A stretch of 64,000 nt of DNA from Aquabacter sediminis (lineage in GTDB: Bacteria; Pseudomonadota; Alphaproteobacteria; Rhizobiales; Xanthobacteraceae): assembly GCF_028863665.1 (NCBI RefSeq), contig NZ_JARBFX010000006.1, positions 186,001 through 250,000 on the forward strand, in the 5' to 3' direction. The notes under the pieces were generated by a model. The model ran no database searches, was not told the origin of the DNA, and saw nothing but the letters and a program-made list of their open reading frames with translations. The stretch's first letter is position 1. Every line of letters begins with the position of its first letter. The position numbers and the translations under genes are program-made. Shown here one piece after another: positions 59,202 through 64,000 of the stretch.

Positions 59202-60059
59202 TCAGGCGGAGAGCGCCAGCCGCTTTGCCGTGCGCAGGGGCAGGCCCGCATCCGCGATGCGTTGAAGGGCAGGTCCGAGCGGCTCGCGCGCCACCATCAT
59301 ATGATGCGCATTGGCATGAAGGAGGACATCCGGCGCCTCGACGATGGCCACATGGCCCGGCCAGAACAGGAGGTCGCCCCGCTGGAACGGCCCCTCCAGG
59401 GGACGGGACGCGCCCAGCGCCGCCTCCTGCTGGTGGCTGTCGCGGGGGGATGGGAAGCCACAGGCATTGAGCGCCGTCTGCACCAGGCCCGAGCAGTCGA
59501 GGCCCAGCGATGACCGCCCGCCCCACAGATAGGGCACGCCGAGAAAGCGGCTGGCCACCTCCACGAAGTCCGTCTCTACCGTTCCAAGCGGCTCCAGATG
59601 GGCGGCGAAGATCGCCCCCCGCTCGGTGAAGGCGAACCGCCCCTCCACGCGCCGCACGGCCACCAGGCTGGCGAAGCACAGTCCGTCCATGGGCGGCAGC
59701 TTGATGTCGGGGCCGGGAAAGAGAAAGGTGCGGCTCACCTTCACCCGGTGCGTCGGGTCGGGACCGGAGGTCCAGAGCGCGGCGGTGGGCATGTAGCCCA
59801 CATAGCCATCGCTCGCGAGCTGCACCCAGGACCAGCCTTCCGCATCGTCCTCGAAGACGGTGACGGCCTCGCCATAGAGCGCCTCGGTGTCGAGGGAGGC
59901 CCCCGCATAGGGCTCGCGCCGCAGCGGAGCGACGGGCACCACCACCCGGCGCGCCTCCCCCACCACATAGCGGGGCGCGTCGACGATGCCCCGCAGGCTC
60001 TCCGCCGCCAGGTCCGCCCGCGCCGGTGTGAGGCGCGGATCGCTTCTTTGCTCACTCAT
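59202..60059 (-). CDS. NlpC/P60 family cysteine peptidase with SH3-like N-terminus
   Basis: A 285-residue protein with an N-terminal bacterial-SH3-like region (about 40-150; VAPLRREPYAGASLDTEALYGEAVTVFED and GWSWVQLASDGYVGYM) and a C-terminal NlpC/P60 domain. The catalytic Cys is in SLGLDCSGLVQTAL, and the His residues are in WPGHVAIVE and LHANAHH. These are gamma-D-glutamyl-diaminopimelate-type endopeptidases acting on wall peptides. No signal peptide is seen, so muropeptide recycling in the cytoplasm is suggested. The M17 aminopeptidase gene lies just upstream. An alternative start at 60080 overlaps that gene's stop (ATGA). Confidence 0.9.
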   Translation of the reverse strand: MSEQRSDPRLTPARADLAAESLRGIVDAPRYVVGEARRVVVPVAPLRREPYAGASLDTEALYGEAVTVFEDDAEGWSWVQLASDGYVGYMPTAALWTSGPDPTHRVKVSRTFLFPGPDIKLPPMDGLCFASLVAVRRVEGRFAFTERGAIFAAHLEPLGTVETDFVEVASRFLGVPYLWGGRSSLGLDCSGLVQTALNACGFPSPRDSHQQEAALGASRPLEGPFQRGDLLFWPGHVAIVEAPDVLLHANAHHMMVAREPLGPALQRIADAGLPLRTAKRLALSA

Positions 60060-60076
60060 TTCTCCACCCGCTCCGC

Positions 60077-61456
60077 TCATGCCCCATACCGCTCCGCCAA
60101 AAGGGCATCGAGGGCGCGGATGGTCTGCGCCTCCCCGCCTTCGGGACGGCCGGGCTTGGAGGACGGGTTCCAGGCATAGATGTCCAGGTGCAGCCAGCTC
60201 TTGGCGCGCTCCACGAAGCGGGAGAGGAACAGAGCGGCGGTGATGGAGCCGGCAAAGCCGCCCGACCCCGCATTGTTGATATCGGCCACCTTCGAATCGA
60301 GCATGGACAGATAGGGCCGCCACAAGGGCAGGCGCCACAGCGGATCGGCCACCGCCGCCGCATGGCGGGCCAGATCCTCGGCGAGCGTATCGTCATCCGT
60401 ATAGGCCGGCGGCAATTGCGGACCGAGGGCCACCCGCGCAGCCCCCGTGAGGGTGGCAAAGTCGATCAGCAGATCGGGGCTTTCCGCATCCGCCAGATCC
60501 AGGGCATCGGCGAGGATGAGGCGGCCCTCGGCGTCCGTGTTGCCGATCTCCACCGTAATCCCCTTGCGCGAGCGCAGCACGTCGCCGGGCCGGAAGGCAT
60601 CCGCCGAAATGGCATTCTCCACCGCCGGGATGAGCACCCGCAGCCGCACCTTGAGGCCGCGCGAGAGAATGAGATGAGCGAGCCCCAGCGCCGAGGCGGC
60701 GCCGCCCATGTCCTTCTTCATGAGCAGCATGCCGGCGGAGGTCTTGATGTCGAGGCCGCCCGTGTCGAAGGCCACACCCTTGCCCACCAGGGTCACCTTG
60801 GGCGCGTCCGCGGGGCCGAAAGTCAGGTCAATGAGGCGCGGCGGGCGGGCAGCGGCGCGGCCCACCGCATGGATGAGCGGGAAATTCTCGGACAGCAGCG
60901 CCTCACCCACGATGACGCGCGCCTCCCCGCCATGGCGGGCGGCGAGCGCCCGGGCAGCGGCCTCGATGTCAGCGGGGCCGAGATCGTTGGAGGGCGTGTT
61001 GACGAGGTCGCGCACCAGGCTCACCGCCTCGAAGGTGCGGGTGAGCGCGGCCACGTCGAGGGTCGCGCCGGGCTTCAGGCGCACGGCCTTGGGCTTAGCG
61101 GCGGCGCGGTAGCGGTCGAACCTGTAGGTGCCGAGCGCGAAGGCGAGCGCCCCTTGGGCGGGGACTTCCCCCTCCAGCCGATAGGTGCCGGCGGGCAGGA
61201 GGCCCGGCAGGGCGCCGAGCGCCAGGGCATCGCCCCCCTCCCCCGGCACGCCGAACAGGAAGCCCACCACCGCGCCCCCTTCGCCCGGCACCGGCAGGAG
61301 CTTGCCGCTCTCCCCCGCAAAGCCGGCCGCCGCAGCAAAGGCGCGGGCGGCGGTGGGAAGGCCCGCGGGCGGGAAGCCGGCGGCGCTCACGCACCAGACG
61401 GGCAGGCTCTCGGCATCGGCGGGGGCAAGGAATGCGGGGCGGGACGCGTCGGACAT
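60077..61456 (-). CDS. Leucyl aminopeptidase family (M17) metallopeptidase
   Basis: A 459-residue cytosolic aminopeptidase with two metal ions. The C-terminal catalytic domain shows VGKGVAFDTGGLDIK (Lys and Asp ligands), MKKDMGGAA and the family signature NTDAEGRLILADAL. It resembles the PepB/alphaproteobacterial branch. The ATG at 61456 (MSDASRP) has GGAG at nine bases; the longer frame to 61492 is less likely. It overlaps or nearly touches the NlpC/P60 gene, and the pair probably trims peptides released from peptidoglycan or proteins. Confidence 0.92.
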   Translation of the reverse strand: MSDASRPAFLAPADAESLPVWCVSAAGFPPAGLPTAARAFAAAAGFAGESGKLLPVPGEGGAVVGFLFGVPGEGGDALALGALPGLLPAGTYRLEGEVPAQGALAFALGTYRFDRYRAAAKPKAVRLKPGATLDVAALTRTFEAVSLVRDLVNTPSNDLGPADIEAAARALAARHGGEARVIVGEALLSENFPLIHAVGRAAARPPRLIDLTFGPADAPKVTLVGKGVAFDTGGLDIKTSAGMLLMKKDMGGAASALGLAHLILSRGLKVRLRVLIPAVENAISADAFRPGDVLRSRKGITVEIGNTDAEGRLILADALDLADAESPDLLIDFATLTGAARVALGPQLPPAYTDDDTLAEDLARHAAAVADPLWRLPLWRPYLSMLDSKVADINNAGSGGFAGSITAALFLSRFVERAKSWLHLDIYAWNPSSKPGRPEGGEAQTIRALDALLAERYGA

Positions 61457-61527
61457 GGGGCACTCCGGGAACCGGGCCTGTGAATCAGGCACCGGAGTTT
61501 AAACCAGAGCGCCGCAGACGCGAGCGG

Positions 61528-62004
61528 TCAGGCCGCGCCCATCAAGGTGGAGAAGGGAAAGAGCAGGAGCGCCGCGCCCGCCAGCGCCACGCCATAGGGC
61601 AATGCCGGTAAGGCCGACAGGCGCAGGCGCTGCAAACGGTGGCGCCACAAGGTCGCCGCCACGAGCCCCGCGCCCAAAAGGCCGCACAGGAGGAGAAAGG
61701 CCGGCACCTGCCCCGGATCCAGCCAAGGCACCACGGCGGCGGCGAGCTTGGCATCGCCCGCCCCGATCACGTCGGCGGAAAACAGCAGGAACCCCACGCC
61801 CAGCACGCCCGCCGCCAGATAAAGGCGCAGCTTCAGGTCGGGCACGCCATGGAGGGCCGCCAGAAGGGCGAAGCCCGCCAAAAGGGCCAGCACCACCAAA
61901 TTGGGAATCACCCGGCGGGCGAGATCCGTGGCGATGGTGGTGCACAGGGCCGTCGGGAACAGGCCGAGCACCAGGACATCGCCGATGAGGCTAGGAGCGG
62001 GCAT
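61528..62004 (-). CDS. cpaA: CpaA-type prepilin peptidase (A24)
   Basis: A 158-residue membrane aspartic peptidase with about five helices. The two catalytic Asp residues are in TIATDLARRVIPN and GAGDAKLAAA, the A24 signature. It lacks the N-terminal methylase domain, as in Flp/Tad systems. The pilin gene lies seven bases upstream on the same strand, so this enzyme probably processes it. No other tad/cpa genes are in the window. Confidence 0.88.
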   Translation of the reverse strand: MPAPSLIGDVLVLGLFPTALCTTIATDLARRVIPNLVVLALLAGFALLAALHGVPDLKLRLYLAAGVLGVGFLLFSADVIGAGDAKLAAAVVPWLDPGQVPAFLLLCGLLGAGLVAATLWRHRLQRLRLSALPALPYGVALAGAALLLFPFSTLMGAA

Positions 62005-62011
62005 ATGCGCG

Positions 62012-62176
62012 TCAGTTCCCCGCCGCCGCGGCAGACGCCTTCAGGCGCACGAGGGTGACGCCGATCTGCGTGACCACAGTGACAATGGCCACCGACAGTC
62101 CGGCGGCGATCAAACCATATTCGAGCGCGGTGGATCCGCGTTCTTCCCTAACGAAGCGGGACAAGAGAACCTTCAT
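62012..62176 (-). CDS. Flp/Fap-type pilin
   Basis: A 54-residue type IVb pilin precursor. The basic leader MKVLLSRFVREERG is followed by STALEYGLIAAGLSVAIVTVV, where the Glu-Tyr pair five and six residues after the processing Gly is the Flp hallmark. The ATG at 62176 is chosen because the frame upstream (to 62281) lacks pilin character. cpaA starts seven bases after its stop. It could form a thin adhesive pilus together with tad genes elsewhere in the genome. Confidence 0.9.
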   Translation of the reverse strand: MKVLLSRFVREERGSTALEYGLIAAGLSVAIVTVVTQIGVTLVRLKASAAAAGN

Positions 62177-62361
62177 CGCGCACCTCGGCCGCCGTGGCGG
62201 CACATGTCTCCCCGCGGCCGAGGCCGCTCCATGGGAGGACGCTAGGGGGCGCCCCTTGCAGGCTGGTAAAGATCCGCCCATCGGGGAAAAAGGATGCTAT
62301 TCAGCGTGCCCAATTCGTTAACGCGGCCGCACGCGAGGCCGGCGGGGACCTGGCCGTTCCC

Positions 62362-63540
62362 CTATTCCCCGCATTCCACCGGGGTTGGACGGCGCGCCGC
62401 CGGCCGATCGAGGGCGGCGGACATGAGGCTCGCCAGCAGCGCCAGGAGCGACAATCCCACCGAGACGAAGGGCAGGTGCCCATAGGCGATGCCATGGGTG
62501 ATGGCCACCGCGCCGATCCAAGCCCCCACGGCATTGCCCAGGTTGAAGGCGCCCTGGTTGAGCGTCGAGGCCAGGTTGGGGGCCGAGGCGGCGGTGTCCA
62601 CCACCCGCAATTGCAGCAGCGGCACCAGCGCGAAGGCAAGCACGCCCCAGATGAGCAACAGCGCGAGGGCCGGCACCGGGGCGCGGGCGCCGGGCACGAA
62701 GGCCAGCAGCACCACCAGCAGTACCAGGATGGTGCCGATGAGGGACGGCATCAGCTTCCAGTCCGCCAGCCGCCCGCCCAGCATGTTGCCGGCGGTGAGC
62801 CCCACGCCGAACAGGAGCAGCGCGCCGGTAATGGCGGGGGCGGACAGGCCCGTCACCTCCGACAGCAAGGGCGAGATATAGGTGAAGACGCAGAACAGGC
62901 TCGCCGAGCACAGCACGGAAATGAGCATGGCCAGCATCACCTGCCCGTTCCCCAGCACCCGGAATTCCTTGAGGATGCCGCCATGCGCCATGGGCAGGCG
63001 CCCCGGCACCAGAAGGATCAGGGCGCAGAGCGCGGCAATACCGATGCCCGCCACCGCCCAGAAGGTGGCCCGCCAGCCCATCAACTGGCCGAAGGCGGTG
63101 CCCGCCGGCACGCCCAGCACATTGGCGATGGTGAGCCCCGCGAACATCAGGGCGATGGCCTGCGCCCGCTTCTGGCGCGGCACCAGGTCCGCCGCCACCA
63201 CCGAGCCGATGCCGAAAAAGGCCGCGTGGCAGAAGGCGGTGACGATGCGCGCGCCCATGAGCAGGCCATAGCTCGGCGCCAGGGCGCACAGCACATTGCC
63301 GCCAATGAACAGAGCCATCAGCCCCACCAGCGTCGCCTTGCGCGGCAAGGCGGCGGTCAGGATCGCCATCACCGGCGCGCCGATCACCACGCCCAGCGCA
63401 TAGCCCGTCACCAGCAGGCCGGCGGCGGGAATGGTCACGCCGAGGTCGCGGGCCACGTCGGGCAGAAGGCCCATGACCACGAATTCGGTCGTGCCAATGC
63501 CGAAGGCGGCGACGGCGAGGGCGAGCAGCGAGAGCGGCAT
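62362..63540 (-). CDS. MFS exporter (AraJ/DHA1-like)
   Basis: A 392-residue major facilitator with 12 predicted helices. The start LLALAVAAFGIGTTEFVVMGLLPDVARDLGV is typical of the sugar-efflux/AraJ-like DHA1 group, with the motif-A-type loop around PRKATLVGLM and a second half beginning near residue 205. Export of a drug, sugar or metabolite is likely; the substrate is unknown. The frame is open to 63822, but the ATG at 63540 is where the family begins. No clear Shine-Dalgarno is visible. Confidence 0.88.
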   Translation of the reverse strand: MPLSLLALAVAAFGIGTTEFVVMGLLPDVARDLGVTIPAAGLLVTGYALGVVIGAPVMAILTAALPRKATLVGLMALFIGGNVLCALAPSYGLLMGARIVTAFCHAAFFGIGSVVAADLVPRQKRAQAIALMFAGLTIANVLGVPAGTAFGQLMGWRATFWAVAGIGIAALCALILLVPGRLPMAHGGILKEFRVLGNGQVMLAMLISVLCSASLFCVFTYISPLLSEVTGLSAPAITGALLLFGVGLTAGNMLGGRLADWKLMPSLIGTILVLLVVLLAFVPGARAPVPALALLLIWGVLAFALVPLLQLRVVDTAASAPNLASTLNQGAFNLGNAVGAWIGAVAITHGIAYGHLPFVSVGLSLLALLASLMSAALDRPAARRPTPVECGE

Positions 63541-63730
63541 GGGCAACCGGGGCAGATAAGGGAGAGAGCAGGGTGCACCTCTTGCTGCATTGCAGCAACC
63601 CCATGGGATGCAAGCCAGACATGCGGCGGCTTTCCGGGCTGCTCGTCTCGACGGACACGCTTCACAGCCGCCGCGCGCCCCCTCCGGCGACCACAGTTTG
63701 GACGCCAAAGCGTGGCAGGAGCAGACCATC

Positions 63731-64000
63731 ATGCCTGAACCGATCACACTCGCCGAAGCCCATCCCGCCGATCTGCCGGCCTTCAGGAAAAACCTGCAGG
63801 AGGCATTCGCGCTGGCCGTCATCGAGGAATTCGGACCGCTGCAGGACGGCCCGATCCCGTCTGACGAAGATCTCGACAGCGCGTTCGCCGCGCCGGGCGC
63901 CGAGGTGCTTCATATCTTGCGCGACGGAGAGCAGGTCGGGGGTGCTGTGGTGACCATCAACACCACCACGAAACAAAACGCCCTCGATCTTTTTTTCATC
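63731..64000 (+). CDS. GNAT-like acetyltransferase, cut by the window end
   Basis: The first 90 codons of an open frame (MPEPITLAEAHPADLPAFRK .. NALDLFFI) run off the window at 64000. The pattern of an opening beta strand, a helix with LPAFRKNLQEAFALAVIEEFG, and the strands EVLHILRDGEQVGGAVVTI suggests the N-terminal half of a GNAT N-acetyltransferase. The acetyl-CoA motif would lie beyond the end, so the call is tentative. It is divergent from the MFS gene. Confidence 0.6.
   Translation, partial: MPEPITLAEAHPADLPAFRKNLQEAFALAVIEEFGPLQDGPIPSDEDLDSAFAAPGAEVLHILRDGEQVGGAVVTINTTTKQNALDLFFI

Noticed and set aside
62194-63738. A 514-codon plus-strand frame at the window end
   Set aside because: It is the complement shadow of the MFS exporter gene; it is dominated by His, Gln, Gly and Arg.
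1-64000. Prophage, insertion sequence or integrative element
   Set aside because: No transposase, integrase, phage structural gene or tRNA attachment site was recognised anywhere in the window.

Overview
The window is GC-rich DNA from a free-living alphaproteobacterium. It has a serC-serA pair behind a serC-leader-like RNA, many transporters of the ABC and TRAP types with their own regulators, a Flp/CpaA pilus pair and rhizobial-style dispersed palindromes. These suggest the Hyphomicrobiales (Rhizobiales), and the protein style resembles Xanthobacteraceae such as Azorhizobium or Xanthobacter. The family assignment is inference; no rRNA or tRNA gene is present to test it.

Layout. 1-3.4 kb: serine biosynthesis (serC, serA), with a structured leader and an intergenic region full of inverted repeats. 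3.4-9 kb: a minus-strand acyl-CoA degradation set (racemase-type CoA enzyme, acyl-CoA dehydrogenase, HSD10-like dehydrogenase, thiolase) facing an AraC-type regulator. 9-14.1 kb: an exported HAD phosphatase, an SDR, a LysR regulator divergent from a succinate-semialdehyde-type dehydrogenase, and a cupin. 14.2-26 kb: a polyamine/opine-type ABC importer with an XRE-cupin regulator on the minus strand, divergent from its binding protein and from hyuA, hyuB, an old-yellow-enzyme homologue and an FAD amine-oxidase-like protein. 26-34.9 kb: an RpiR regulator divergent from two SDRs, a polysaccharide-deacetylase-fold hydrolase (possibly a cyclic imide hydrolase), a second complete ABC importer and an M20 amidohydrolase. 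35-40.8 kb: a GntR regulator, a LigI-like amidohydrolase, a TRAP transporter and a GlcD-type FAD dehydrogenase. 41.8-54.9 kb: a two-partner secretion system whose exported protein is 3776 residues long, made of five GLUG-rich modules and an array of nine nearly identical 87-residue MBG-type repeats. 55-64 kb: housekeeping and signalling genes (YggS, a diguanylate cyclase, Nudix, a DapA-family aldolase, NlpC/P60, M17 aminopeptidase, CpaA, Flp pilin, an MFS exporter) and a GNAT gene cut off by the window end.

How it works together. From 3.4 to 41 kb the window is a patchwork of catabolic cassettes, nearly all with a regulator from a different family (AraC, LysR, XRE-cupin, RpiR, GntR) and three with a high-affinity importer. 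The two adjacent ABC cassettes combine ring-opening amidohydrolases (HyuAB; the deacetylase-fold hydrolase; M20) with redox enzymes (OYE, FAD oxidase, two SDRs). This suggests uptake and breakdown of nitrogen-containing cyclic or amide compounds whose identity cannot be read from the sequence.

The most striking structures are the giant TPS adhesin with its in-frame 261-bp repeat array, and a family of three dispersed intergenic elements whose stems differ in sequence but keep their base pairing. No mobile element, CRISPR array, prophage or RNA gene other than the serC leader was recognised.
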